A stretch of 64,000 nt of DNA from CAXWPM01 sp965206125 (GCA_965206125.1 CBDBIN010000045.1:372001-436000); one strand, 5' to 3'. Positions 8,903 to 17,391 are shown, numbered from the stretch's first letter. The notes: generated by a model from the letters alone, not told the origin. Numbers and translations are program-made.

Positions 8903-9463
8903 CTAGGAGGGGACACCCACGGCCTCCATCGCCATTGCCGCAAACTTCTCCAGCGGAGAGAACATCAGCTTGACCTGGCTGCCGGCAACCCCACAACTGC
9001 GCTCGACGATGTCGGACATGAACGTCAGCAGGCAGTCTCCGCGCAGGCTCATGTCCCGAAGCGCCACGGATTCGGCCATGGAACGCGAGATCGCAAGGGC
9101 ATTCCCGTCCCAGTAGTGCAGGTGTTGTTCCCTGGACGGGTCCTCGGCGAGCAGAGGCTTTGCCATCTCGAGCCCGAAACCCGGGCTGACCAGCTTTTCG
9201 TCGTCGATCCAGAATACGAGCGCACCGACATCGTCCGGAACGGCGTCCCACAAGTGGGCCATCGAGACGGACTCGACAGCCCTGACGGCCCGGTCCGGGG
9301 TGGCGAACGAGAACAGTTCGACCGCCCTCTGGACGTGAACATTCCCAACGGCGATCAGTTCCATGTGTCCGCCGTCGACGGTTCCGATCGATTCCAGTCT
9401 TTCTGACGGACTCTGGCCGACGTAGATCCAGACCAGGGCGATACGGCGCTTCTCCGTTTTCAT
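8903..9463 (-). CDS. Hypothetical protein, 186 aa
   Basis: I do not recognise this family. The start at ATG 9463 is chosen because a good ribosome-binding site (GGGAG, 7 bases upstream) precedes it and the protein then begins MKTEKRRIALVWIYVG; the frame is open further upstream, but that part overlaps the divergent glycosyltransferase in antisense. The predicted protein is soluble with mixed alpha/beta character, no signal peptide and no obvious cofactor motif. Segments such as VDGGHMELIAVGNVHV, VGALVFWIDDEKL and LLTFMSDIVERSCGVA carry no signature I can name. It is divergent from the glycosyltransferase across a 97-base gap that holds both promoters. Confidence 0.6.
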   Translation of the reverse strand: MKTEKRRIALVWIYVGQSPSERLESIGTVDGGHMELIAVGNVHVQRAVELFSFATPDRAVRAVESVSMAHLWDAVPDDVGALVFWIDDEKLVSPGFGLEMAKPLLAEDPSREQHLHYWDGNALAISRSMAESVALRDMSLRGDCLLTFMSDIVERSCGVAGSQVKLMFSPLEKFAAMAMEAVGVPS

Positions 9464-9560
9464 TACGGTCTCCCGAGTTGTCTCCAATCCTTGGCGCTCG
9501 CCCCTTTCTATCGGCCCGCACGGACCGGAAGTGTAGGGGGAATATGCTATTCTCGGCTGG

Positions 9561-10700
9561 ATGGCGCACATGGGACAGAGGTTATTGATCCTGTCTTCAG
9601 ACACGGGCGAGGGGCACAACTCCGCCGCGGCCGCCCTTGAGGCTGCAGGGGAGGACGCCGGCTGGAGGGTGTCTGTCCGCAAGCCGCTGGAGGAATCGAC
9701 CGCAGCAAATCGGATCTGGGCCGGCCTGTACAATCTCCTTCTGACGCACCGCCCGGGCTGGATGGGACTCTTTTCGAGGACCATCGACCGGCTCAAGCCC
9801 AATGAAGCCAACCTCTTCTACCGACGTGTCGAGGGCTACATCGCGCGGTTTCTGGAGGCCGAGCGGCCGGATGTCATCCTCTCGGTCCACCCGATGCTCA
9901 ACCATATGATTCCCCGCTCAGTGGCCGAACGCGGCCTCAACATTCGGTGCCTCACTTTCGTCACGGACCCGTTCCCCCCGTTCTGGGAAGGTTGGAGCTC
10001 TCCCTACATCGACCGGTACTTTGTGCTTTCCGATGAAGCCTCTCGGGCGTTGGAGGCTTCGGGCGTTTCCGCTGACAGGATCGAACGGGTAGCCATGCCG
10101 GTACGGCCGGGATTCCGACCCCATCGCCAAGAAGAAGTCGATCAGTTGCGGTCGAAACTCAACATCACAGGTGAAACGATTCTGGTGAATGGCGGAGCAC
10201 GAGGCGGAGGCCCCATCCGGCGGATCGTGCTGGCCGTTCGCGGGGCCTCGCCCTCGGCAAACCTGCTTGTCGTCTGCGGGCATAACGCACGCCTCCGGCG
10301 TGGGCTGGACCGTCTTCGCGACTCGAAGGTCAAGACCTTCGGCTTCGTACGGGATATCCATGAGTTGATCGGTGCCGCGGACCTGGTGATGACGAAACCC
10401 GGCGCGTTGTCGACCTACGAGACTCTGGCTTCGGCTGTGCCGGCGGTCCTGACCGCGATCGGGGGAGTGATGCCCCAGGAATCCGGTCTCTTTCATGCTG
10501 CCGAAAGTTATGGATTCGGTTTTCCCGTCACGACATTCGATGAACTGGCCCGGGTTGTCGGCCAGGGTCCGATGGAATGGCGCAAAAAACGGGAAGCCAT
10601 CGCAAGTTTCTACCGCCCCGGTTCTGCGGCGGACATTATCGGAAGGATTCAGCCGCTACATGACCAGTCCCACGCCTCATTCCACGCCCAATCCAGCTAG
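9561..10700 (+). CDS. MGDG-synthase-like glycosyltransferase (GT28 type)
   Basis: The 379-residue protein resembles the MGDG synthase/processive diacylglycerol glucosyltransferase group. The N-terminus LILSSDTGEGHNSAAAALEA carries the GEGH-N-AA loop of this family. The middle has DVILSVHPMLNHMI and FVTDPFPPFWEGW, matching acceptor-domain segments. The C-terminal GT-B half has ILVNGGARGGG and KPGALSTYETLA, the nucleotide-sugar site. The likely reaction is transfer of a hexose from a UDP-sugar to a lipid acceptor at the membrane. The next gene, an NAD-dependent acyl-reductase-like protein, overlaps its end by 41 bases, so the two are translated together and may build one glycolipid; that link is inference. 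A second ATG lies three codons in. Confidence 0.82.
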   Translation: MAHMGQRLLILSSDTGEGHNSAAAALEAAGEDAGWRVSVRKPLEESTAANRIWAGLYNLLLTHRPGWMGLFSRTIDRLKPNEANLFYRRVEGYIARFLEAERPDVILSVHPMLNHMIPRSVAERGLNIRCLTFVTDPFPPFWEGWSSPYIDRYFVLSDEASRALEASGVSADRIERVAMPVRPGFRPHRQEEVDQLRSKLNITGETILVNGGARGGGPIRRIVLAVRGASPSANLLVVCGHNARLRRGLDRLRDSKVKTFGFVRDIHELIGAADLVMTKPGALSTYETLASAVPAVLTAIGGVMPQESGLFHAAESYGFGFPVTTFDELARVVGQGPMEWRKKREAIASFYRPGSAADIIGRIQPLHDQSHASFHAQSS

Positions 10701-11823
10701 GCTGCTGACGGGAGCGACTGGATTTCTGGGAAGCCACCTCTGTATTTCCCTGCTCGAAGAGGGGCATAGGGTCGTCGCGCTCGTCCGCGCGTCCAAGAGC
10801 CAGACGGCCTGGGAACGAGTTGTCGAGGTGCTCGGCAGGGTCGCTCCGAGTCCGGAACATGTCTCCTCGCTCACTACCCGACTCGAGGTCGTCGAGGGGG
10901 ACATCGCGGCCGACTGGCTGGGGCTCGGTGAGAAAGCCTTCCTGGATCTGGCAAACCGGGTCGGCGAAACCTGGCACAGTGCGGCGTCCTTGTCCTTCCT
11001 CGACGAGGACCGCGCAGATATTTTCAGGATGAACGTCGAGGGCACGCGCCACGTCCTGGATTTCGTGGCCCGGACCGAATCGCGCCGTCTCCACCACGTC
11101 AGCACCGCTTACGTTGCCGGAACCCGGACCGGCATCATACCCGAAAAAGATCTCGACGTCGGCCAGGGGTTCAAAAACCCATACGAAGAATCCAAATGCA
11201 GGGCGGAGTTGCTGATCGCCGAGCGGGCGGCCGAAGGGATGATCGTCCCCACCATATACCGGCCCAGCATCGTGATCGGTGACTCCCGCTCAGGGAGGGC
11301 GACTCACTTCCACGGGGTTTATGCCTTCATACGCGGGCTCTGGGCAGTTGTCGAACGGCTTCGGCGAAAATCCGCGGACGGGGGTGTCGTCAGGCTGCCG
11401 TTGCGTGTTCTGGGATCTCTGACGTCGACCCTGAATTTCGTACCAATCGACTACGTCACCGAAGGGATGATCGAGATCTCGAACAGACCGGACAGCGCCG
11501 GCCGGACCTTCCATATGGCCAACCCGGAGGCGACGCCTAACTCCCTGTGGCTGGGAATTGTCTGCGACCAACTCGGCGTGGAGGGGATTCGATTGGTGGA
11601 GAGCTCAAGCCTCGAGGACGAACCGATGACGCGCCTGGAAGCCTTGTTCCACCGGCAGATGGCGTTCTACAACCAGTACCTCGAGCAAGAGCCGCACTTC
11701 GACTGTACAAACGCGCTCGAAGCTCTTGCGGTCACATCCATCCGCTGCCCGAACGTTTCGGACGAGTTCGCCAGGAAAATGACCGGCTGGTATATCGATC
11801 GGCTCAACGGAAAGAACGGGTAA
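10660..11823 (+). CDS. Extended SDR, thioester/fatty acyl reductase-like (NAD_binding_4)
   Basis: The 387-residue protein starts MTSPTPHSTPNPARLLTGAT at ATG 10660, inside the end of the glycosyltransferase. It has a Rossmann GATGFLGSHLCISLLEEGH motif, the long substrate loop of male-sterility/thioester reductases (ETWHSAASLSF; NVEGTRHVLDFV), and a catalytic Tyr-Lys pair in NPYEESKCRAE. VSTAYVAG and VPTIYRPSIVIGDSRSG are also family segments. Such enzymes reduce acyl thioesters to aldehydes or alcohols, or act as sugar-lipid epimerase-like proteins. The C-terminus lacks an obvious second catalytic domain. The function in glycolipid or wax-type synthesis is inferred from coupling to the upstream glycosyltransferase. 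Confidence 0.8.
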   Translation: MTSPTPHSTPNPARLLTGATGFLGSHLCISLLEEGHRVVALVRASKSQTAWERVVEVLGRVAPSPEHVSSLTTRLEVVEGDIAADWLGLGEKAFLDLANRVGETWHSAASLSFLDEDRADIFRMNVEGTRHVLDFVARTESRRLHHVSTAYVAGTRTGIIPEKDLDVGQGFKNPYEESKCRAELLIAERAAEGMIVPTIYRPSIVIGDSRSGRATHFHGVYAFIRGLWAVVERLRRKSADGGVVRLPLRVLGSLTSTLNFVPIDYVTEGMIEISNRPDSAGRTFHMANPEATPNSLWLGIVCDQLGVEGIRLVESSSLEDEPMTRLEALFHRQMAFYNQYLEQEPHFDCTNALEALAVTSIRCPNVSDEFARKMTGWYIDRLNGKNG

Positions 11824-12168
11824 TCATCAGGACCCGGAGCCCCATCCGACAGAACCGGAAACGGTAGTGACCGGCTTACTTCTATCCCAACAGAACCCGG
11901 AGTGGTAGCGACGGGGTCGCCAATCCGGGTTTCAGCGCGAAGGCACGAAGTGGGGTCGGAGACACGGAAGAATCCAAGTCACAACCTTCGTGGATCTTCG
12001 CGCTCTTCGCGTTGAATCGGAAAATGCGAACCGCTCGCGGGCTGGCTGAACGGGGGTTACCCGGTCGCTACGGCTCCTGGTCTGGCGGAACGGGGCTTAC
12101 CCGGTCGCTACCGCTCGCGGGCTGGCGGAACGGGGCTTACCCGGTCGCTACCGCTCGCGGTTCTGGCT
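11824..12168. repeat. Intergenic region with a 40-bp tandem array (TACCCGGTCGCTACCGC family)
   Basis: No gene is seen. Three direct copies of a 40-base unit occur with the core TTACCCGGTCGCTAC at 12057, 12097 and 12137; the unit also contains CTGGCGGAACGGGG. A reverse-oriented relative (GTGGTAGCGACGGGGTCGCC) sits near 11892. The array abuts the stop codon of the YdeI-like gene. The same core recurs in a 43-base array at 44486-44675. Each unit could form a partial hairpin, but no CRISPR-like spacer pattern is present. Confidence 0.75.
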
Positions 12169-12789
12169 TTAGCGCCATTCCTTCATGTACTTCCAATTCC
12201 TGGGCTTCCCTTCAGACAGCCACTCGACCGATGTGGCGATGCGGCGTTTCCTGGTCTCGTCCCTCTTCGCCTCGGTCACCCACTCGATGTACTCCTTGCG
12301 GTTGTTATTGCTGAAGCCATCGAAGGTCTTGAGAGCCTTTTTGCTCTTCTTGAGAGCGGACGCGAAGTCCTTGGGCAGCTTCGCCTCCTTCGGCCGCGCT
12401 TTCTTTTGCGCCGTCCGTACCGGCTTCACCCCGTGGGCGTTGAGATCGATAGCCTCCTCGATGTAAGCGGTCAAGACCGCATCTGTCGGCAGATCGGAGA
12501 CGGCGTGGAACTTGGCGCTTGCCATGCCGGTTTTGCCGATCTGCTCGAGCAGGTTCTCGGGATCGCTCAGTGCGAGACCTTTCCAGAAGCCGAAGGCCAC
12601 GTGCTCCTTGAAGGCAGCGACGTTTCCCACAAGGCCGTTGTATTCGAAATGGGGAAACCCCCATTTAATGGTCTCTTCGATTTCGGGGCAGGCCTTATGG
12701 TACAAATCCCTGATTTTCTTCAGGATAGGCTGGGCGTACTCGGCAGACTTCTCGATGTACGCGTCGACTTCCGGCAGTCTGTTCTTCAT
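12169..12789 (-). CDS. YdeI/OmdA family protein with N-terminal DUF1801-like domain
   Basis: The 206-residue protein has two parts. The N-terminal part (about 1-115) has the DUF1801/YdhG pattern (IRDLYHKACPEIEETIKWGF; NVAAFKEHVAFGFWKG). The C-terminal part (about 135-206) has the YdeI/OmpD-associated pattern with FDGFSNNNRKEYIEWVTEAK and TRKRRI. The linker is Lys/Ala/Pro rich. No catalytic role is established for the family; members are small cytoplasmic proteins sometimes linked to stress or antibiotic tolerance. The start at ATG 12789 follows AAGGATC. It stands alone, downstream of a repeat array that touches its 3' end. Confidence 0.87.
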   Translation of the reverse strand: MKNRLPEVDAYIEKSAEYAQPILKKIRDLYHKACPEIEETIKWGFPHFEYNGLVGNVAAFKEHVAFGFWKGLALSDPENLLEQIGKTGMASAKFHAVSDLPTDAVLTAYIEEAIDLNAHGVKPVRTAQKKARPKEAKLPKDFASALKKSKKALKTFDGFSNNNRKEYIEWVTEAKRDETRKRRIATSVEWLSEGKPRNWKYMKEWR

Positions 12790-12888
12790 GATCCTTCAAT
12801 GATAACCGGTAGGCGGACGAGTCAGGGTCACGGGCCAAGCCCCCATTTCTCGGTCGGCTCAGCGCCGGAGACATCCACCACGACGACC

Positions 12889-13935
12889 TCAGACTCTCTC
12901 ATACAGGTAAGCGCACTGTTGGATCGACGATTCGTTGCCATCGTGGAGGGAATACCGACTTCCGCTCCAGATCGAAGCGCCCGCATGCTCGCCCCGCTTG
13001 TTGACGACGTAGAAGTTCACGTTGAAGTTTGGGCGTCCGTCTTCGTTCAAAAGCCTCGCGCTTGTCGTCTTCTCGACGATCCGCTTGCAGGCTTCCAACC
13101 CGGCCTGTTCGGGGGACATCCCGCGGCGCATGCTATCGACCGCCAGGAAACTCGCGCACGTGATTAGGTTGGCCTCTCCGCGGCCCGTCGAGCCACACGC
13201 ACCGACGAGTCCGTCGACGTACAGACCCGCGCCAAAGATCGGTGAATCGCCGACCCGCCCCGGAATCTTGTAGGACAGACCACTCGTCGTCGTGACACCG
13301 GAGACGTCACCGCTCTCGTTGACGGCATTGCAATTGATGGTTCCGTAGGTGTATTCAACTTCGAGGCCGGCCGAATCCCCTCCGTCTGGGGGAATTCAGT
13401 CGTCTCGGTCGCTCAGGTTCTCCTTCCACCGCAGCCACCGCTGACGGGATTCGTCTGTCAGCAGGTCCACTTCCTCGAAACCGTGAGCGCGCGCAAATCG
13501 CAGCGCGCCCTCTCCTACAAGGAGAACGTGATCGGTGCGTTCCATGACCATCTTTGCGACACGCGACGGGTTCTTGATGTTTCGCAGCGAAGCGACCGCG
13601 CCCGCTCCGTTCGAGGGGCCGTGCATGACACAGGAATCCAGTTCGACCACGCCGTCTTCGTTGGGAGCCCCGCCGTAGCCGACGCTGCGGTCGTTGGGAT
13701 CGTCCTCGACGATGTTCACACCCGCGATGACCGCATCGAGAGTGTCTTCGCCTTGCCCCATCATCTCCATGGCACGGTCGACCGCGCGACGGCCGTTCGC
13801 ACTGGAAATCACGATCGGACGCGGCGGCCGCGCGTCCGACAGAGACTGCGCGGAAGAAGGGAGGGCAGCGGTGGCGCCAGCTATCGATGCACCGAGGGCC
13901 GACGTAACGAATCCTCGACGATTCAGGTTGCTCAT
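12889..13935 (-). pseudogene. N4-glycosylasparaginase precursor interrupted by one in-frame UGA
   Basis: One continuous frame from ATG 13935 (ribosome site AAGGAG) to 12889 encodes a 348-residue Ntn-hydrolase of the asparaginase-2 family if a TGA at 13398-13396 (codon 180) is read through. The N-terminus carries a Tat signal (NRRGFVTSALGASIAGATAA). The alpha part has ANGRRAVDRAMEMM, GYGGAPNEDG and LDSCVMHGP; the beta part begins at the autocleavage Thr (codon 199) in EYTYGTINC and continues with TTTSGLSYKIPGRVGDSPI and STGRGEANL. The mature enzyme removes N-linked GlcNAc-asparagine in the periplasm. The UGA lies 19 codons before the Thr, in the linker at the end of the alpha chain. I think it replaces a Trp (TGG), giving a broken gene or a base error. 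Selenocysteine is possible since selC is nearby, but no Cys is expected there. Confidence 0.8.
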
Positions 13936-14118
13936 AGTCACTCCTTCGTACCGGGTCTCGGACGGCCCGGGATCCCGCCTCCGCTTCGGCCCTAGTTCGC
14001 GTTCGGCTCGTGCGGGTGGAACGATTATAGGAACAAGCGGATTTCGAGGGACAAATATTTTGGGTCGGCAAGGGCCTGGGAAGGCCATGGAACCCGCGAC
14101 GCGGGATCGCCGGCTCTA

Positions 14119-14493
14119 CTAATCCTCGCTCGTTTCGGCAGTCGCTGCTTCCGGCGCGGTCTGGGCCGCCGCTTCAGGCGTTGCTTCGGGCTCTGCTTCC
14201 GCCGCGGCTTCGGTCGCGGCTTCAGCCACCGCTTCGGGGGCGGCCTAGGGCGCCGTTTCCGGCGTAGCTTCGATCGCTGCTTCCGCCGCGGCCTCGGCCA
14301 CCGCTTCAGGCGCAGCTTCCGGTACCGCTTCCGGAGCGACTTCAGTCACCGGGGCGGCCGTTGGAACTGGGGAGGGGGGTGCAGCCTTTCCTGTACGCTG
14401 CTGATAATGCGCCTCGGCGCGCCGCTTCAATCGCGCTTTCTTCTTGGCACGGTTCACGCGCCGCTTCTTTCGAATTTCGTAGGTTGTCGCCAT
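14119..14493 (-). CDS. Small basic protein with Ala/Glu/Pro-rich tail, tail split by TAG
   Basis: The start at ATG 14493 follows AAGGAAT and gives MATTYEIRKKRRVNRAKKKA, a highly basic N-terminal 40 residues that suggest nucleic-acid or ribosome association. The rest is a low-complexity tail of PEA/AEA units. Translation stops at TAG 14247-14245 after 82 residues, but the same frame continues with the same repeat pattern (AAPEAVAEAATEAAAEAEPE) to a second TAG at 14121-14119. This suggests that a recent nonsense change shortened the tail. I do not recognise a family. Its start lies only 28 bases from the tRNA-Sec gene on the opposite strand, so the two promoters face away from each other. Confidence 0.6.
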
Positions 14494-14508
14494 ATTCCTT
14501 TTGTGTTC

Positions 14509-14514
14509 TATAAT
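14509..14514 (+). promoter_or_regulatory. Probable -10 box of selC
   Basis: A perfect TATAAT lies 7 bases before the first base of the tRNA-Sec gene, which would place transcription start at or next to the mature 5' end. The best -35 candidate is TTGTCG near 14484, with a long 19-base spacer, so the -10 box is the stronger evidence. Confidence 0.55.
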
Positions 14515-14521
14515 CCCGGAC

Positions 14522-14616
14522 GGGAGTGAGTAGGGTCCGGTGACTCTCCTGGCCTTCAAAGCCAGTGGGATGTCGGGGAACCGGCGTCCGGTGGGTTCGA
14601 CTCCCACGCACTTCCG
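14522..14616 (+). tRNA. selC: tRNA-Sec (anticodon TCA)
   Basis: This 95-base gene folds as a bacterial selenocysteine tRNA. The acceptor stem pairs 14522-14529 (GGGAGTGA) with 14608-14615 (GCACTTCC): seven pairs including one G-T, and an A-G mismatch at the inner end. The D arm has a six-pair stem (AGGGTC/GACTCT) closed by CGGT, the same long D-stem geometry as E. coli selC. The anticodon arm is CTGGC CTTCAAA GCCAG with anticodon TCA reading UGA. A long variable arm follows, then the T arm GTGGG TTCGACT CCCAC and discriminator G at 14616. CCA is not encoded (TCC follows). The flanks GGAC/GTCC could extend the acceptor helix in the precursor. It is charged with Ser, converted by SelA, and delivered by SelB; none of those genes is in the window. 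Confidence 0.93.
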
Positions 14617-14644
14617 TCCTACTCCAACGCTCTTTCCTCTCCGA

Positions 14645-14992
14645 TCAGCCTTCGAGGGAAGCCACAGCTTTGCTTTCGTCGTCGAAAGTATCAAAGACCG
14701 TCAGCAGCTTGGTCATCTGCAACAAGTCTCTCGCTTTGGTCGTCAAGTTGAGCAGTTTTACGTCGCCCTGGCGATTGCGGATCGTTGTGTACGTCGATAC
14801 CAGTTCGCCGAGACCTGAACTGTCGATGTAAGAAACACCTCCAAGGTTCAGGACAAAGCGCACGTCACCGTCGTCGGCAAACCCGCGTATCGTGTCACGA
14901 AGTTCCAAGACCGGCTCGCCGATCGTCAGCCTCCCCGACATATCCACGATCGTGATGCCGTTGGACTTGCGGGTCTTGATGGAAAGACTCAT
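14645..14992 (-). CDS. STAS-domain anti-sigma factor antagonist (SpoIIAA/RsbV-like)
   Basis: The 115-residue single-domain STAS protein has the family core: ITIVDMSGRLTIGEP in the first strands, FVLNLGGVSYIDSSGLGELV with the phosphorylatable Ser in DSSG, and VKLLNLTTKARDLLQMTKL in the last helix region. Family members bind an anti-sigma kinase when unphosphorylated and so free a partner sigma factor or switch protein. No kinase or phosphatase partner lies nearby. The start at ATG 14992 is preceded by a GGAGG-like site (CTCCTTG on the plus strand). Its 3' end lies 28 bases past the convergent selC gene. Confidence 0.93.
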   Translation of the reverse strand: MSLSIKTRKSNGITIVDMSGRLTIGEPVLELRDTIRGFADDGDVRFVLNLGGVSYIDSSGLGELVSTYTTIRNRQGDVKLLNLTTKARDLLQMTKLLTVFDTFDDESKAVASLEG

Positions 14993-15146
14993 TCACCCTC
15001 CTTGACTCGGTCAGAATACACGAATGTGATCGCGCGGCGTAGGCTAACCTCAACGATTGCTGCATTTCAAGGATCTTTTCAATCGGCTCGGCAATCCCGG
15101 ACCCGGCCTCGCGCGGCGATGCCGCACCTGATTGATGCCGGGCCCC

Positions 15147-15348
15147 AGCAGTCCGTTGCAGAGGTCTGCTGGTTCGCGCGCACGGGTCTTCGGAGGCGGA
15201 GACGAGGCGCGAGGAGGGCTAGGGCGGCCTCACACCATCTCGGTTGTTGCCGCGCCTCAACGATTTACCAGCATCGCATTCGGCGCGGCGCCTGGCATCT
15301 GGCGACGCCGCCCTAACGCGAGCCATCAGACTTCTGCCACGGGCTGCT
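15147..15348. mobile_element. MITE-like inverted-repeat element, degenerate copy
   Basis: The segment begins AGCAGTCCGTTGCAGAGGTC and ends with GCCATCAGACTTCTGCCACG followed by GGCTGCT, so its ends are imperfect inverted repeats. It aligns in inverted orientation along its length with the element at 21185-21459: both share GGGTCTTCGGAGGCG, GACGAGGCGCGAGGAGG-like text, CTCAACGAT and GGCGCGGCGCCT. It has lost about 70 bases and diverged at its left end. No coding sequence is present. The rest of the 14993-15417 gap (425 bases) shows only the promoter region of the downstream peptidase. Confidence 0.75.
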
Positions 15349-15417
15349 CTTGCCATCGGTTAGAATAGACCAATACGGACCACCGAGGCCGGTTTCAACC
15401 CGCCGGAGCCACGACCT

Positions 15418-17391
15418 TTGAGAATCGATTTCGCTGCATCAAAAAAGATTTTTGCCTCTCGTTTCGCTTTCATCGCAATCGTCTTCGTCGTCGCGGTCGG
15501 CGTCGGCATGCTTCTGACCCAGGAATCGGTGCGCGCACCGCTTGGGGCCGCCTCCTTGTCCAGAGCGACGGGAGTGTTCGAATTCTCCTGGTCTCCGGAC
15601 TCGACCGATGTCGCCTTCGTTTCTGCTCAAGGCGGAACGTCGGAAATCTGGCTTGTCGACATTGCCGCGGGCGCGCCTCGGCGGATCACCTCGGACGGAC
15701 TGCCAAAATCGGATCCGCAGTGGTCTCCCGATGGACGGTGGATTGCGTTCGTCGCCACGCCGGCGGATGGACGCACCGACATCTTCGGCGTCAGTAGCGA
15801 TGGGGCGGAGACCCGACAATTCGTCGCGACGGCTTCGGGCGAGAGCGCTCCCCGATGGTCTCCCGATTCTAGCCAGCTTCTGTTCCTTTCGGATGCAGAG
15901 GGTCCCGACCGACTGATGGTGATCGACCTGGAGTCGGGCGAGATCCGGACGATTTCCGACACGCCCGCATCAGATCCGCAGTGGTCCCCCGACGGCGAAT
16001 CGATCGCCTTCGTCTCGGACCCCCTGCCCAACGACGACAGAAGAGACAACGAGGACATCTTCGTCGTCCCCGCCGGGGGCGGTCCCACACGGCTTCTGAC
16101 GCCGGGAACTCAACGATACCGGGACTACGCGCCGTCGTGGTCTCCGGATTCGACCAGGCTGGCCTTCGTGTCCGAACGCAACGGGTTCAGCAACCTTTAC
16201 ACGATCGGTCTGGACGGAAGGAACCGAGCTCCTCTCACCGACACTGAACTGGACCAGCACCGGCCGCGATGGTCGCCCGACGGCCGCTCGATCGCCTTCG
16301 TTCAGGCCGAGGACTTCGAGTTTCACGTATGGTTGATTCCAGCTGGCGGAGGACGCCCGATCCAGGTTTCGGACCGTGCGGGAACCAACGGGGGTTTCCA
16401 GAGACCGAATCAAGGTCCGGCGGGAACGTTGGGCTGGTCGCCCGACGGAAGATTCCTCGCGTTCACCCACTCGGACCCGTCGCGAACCTCCGACATCTGG
16501 ATCGTGCCGGGCGGCGGCGTCCGCCCTACGCCCCTGACCAACTCGATGCCGGTCGAACTGCGCAGAGAGTCCCAGTTCACATCACCCGAGATCCAGACGT
16601 ACCGGAGCTTTGACGGCATGGATATTCGGGCGCTGATCTACCGACCAACCGCGCGCGGTGGCCAGGACAGGCACCCGGCGATCCTCGTGTTTCGTGACAC
16701 GGTCGAAGGCGCGAACGCCATCGCTTGGGATCCATTCATCCAGTCCTTCGTGAGCAATGGTTACCTCGTCTTTGCGCCGAACATTCGCGGCTCTGGCGGG
16801 CAGGGCCGTGACTACCGCCAGTCGATCTTCGGCCAGGGCGGCGACGCCGACATCCGGGACGCGTTGATCGGCCTCGACGGCCTGTCGGCCGATGGCGTGA
16901 TCGACCCGGAACGCGTGGGGGTCTTCGGCGCCGGATCCGGGGGATTCCATGCCGCGGCCGCGCTGGCTCGCGACGGGTCCAGATTCGGCGCGGCCGTGTC
17001 GCTCGAGGGGATCACCGATCTGGTCACAGCGGCATCCTATCCCGTGACGGCATCTTGGATCCGGTACATGGCGGGAGGAACGCCCATGGAGGTACCGCGA
17101 CCCTACTACGAGCGGTCGCTGATCAACTTCGTGGGCACGCTCAGAACACCGATCATCTTCCTATACGGCGGCGCCGACGTCTCGGTCCCCTTCCAGCAGA
17201 TCGAGCAGTTCGCCGTGCAGGCGGAGGTTGAGGGCAAGTGGTTCGACTATCGCGCGTTCGCCGGTGAGCCGCACGGTTGGCAACATTGGCGACCCAATTC
17301 AGTCCGGGTGGCGCTCGAAGCTGCGCACGCGCTGTTCGATACCCACCTGTTGGGCCGCGCCCGGGCGATCACACTGAGCCGAAACCGCTGA
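15418..17391 (+). CDS. S9 family (prolyl oligopeptidase-like) peptidase with PD40 repeats
   Basis: The 657-residue protein starts at a TTG and has a single N-terminal membrane anchor or signal (FAFIAIVFVVAVGVGMLL). About seven PD40/TolB-type beta-propeller repeats follow (FSWSPDSTDVAFVS; PQWSPDGRWIAFVA; PRWSPDGRSIAFVQ). The C-terminal alpha/beta-hydrolase domain starts near residue 400. The nucleophile is likely the Ser of GVFGAGSGGFHAA, where the usual Gly at -2 is Ala; the acid is in YGGADVSVP and the His in GEPHGW. It should cleave short peptides in the periplasm. A noncoding MITE remnant lies just upstream. The departure from GxSxG leaves some doubt about activity. Confidence 0.87.
   Translation: MRIDFAASKKIFASRFAFIAIVFVVAVGVGMLLTQESVRAPLGAASLSRATGVFEFSWSPDSTDVAFVSAQGGTSEIWLVDIAAGAPRRITSDGLPKSDPQWSPDGRWIAFVATPADGRTDIFGVSSDGAETRQFVATASGESAPRWSPDSSQLLFLSDAEGPDRLMVIDLESGEIRTISDTPASDPQWSPDGESIAFVSDPLPNDDRRDNEDIFVVPAGGGPTRLLTPGTQRYRDYAPSWSPDSTRLAFVSERNGFSNLYTIGLDGRNRAPLTDTELDQHRPRWSPDGRSIAFVQAEDFEFHVWLIPAGGGRPIQVSDRAGTNGGFQRPNQGPAGTLGWSPDGRFLAFTHSDPSRTSDIWIVPGGGVRPTPLTNSMPVELRRESQFTSPEIQTYRSFDGMDIRALIYRPTARGGQDRHPAILVFRDTVEGANAIAWDPFIQSFVSNGYLVFAPNIRGSGGQGRDYRQSIFGQGGDADIRDALIGLDGLSADGVIDPERVGVFGAGSGGFHAAAALARDGSRFGAAVSLEGITDLVTAASYPVTASWIRYMAGGTPMEVPRPYYERSLINFVGTLRTPIIFLYGGADVSVPFQQIEQFAVQAEVEGKWFDYRAFAGEPHGWQHWRPNSVRVALEAAHALFDTHLLGRARAITLSRNR

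Noticed and set aside
13396..13398. Confident selenocysteine call in the asparaginase
   Set aside because: The position is in a linker where I expect Trp, and the downstream hairpin is too close to the UGA for a standard SECIS. Kept as a possibility only.
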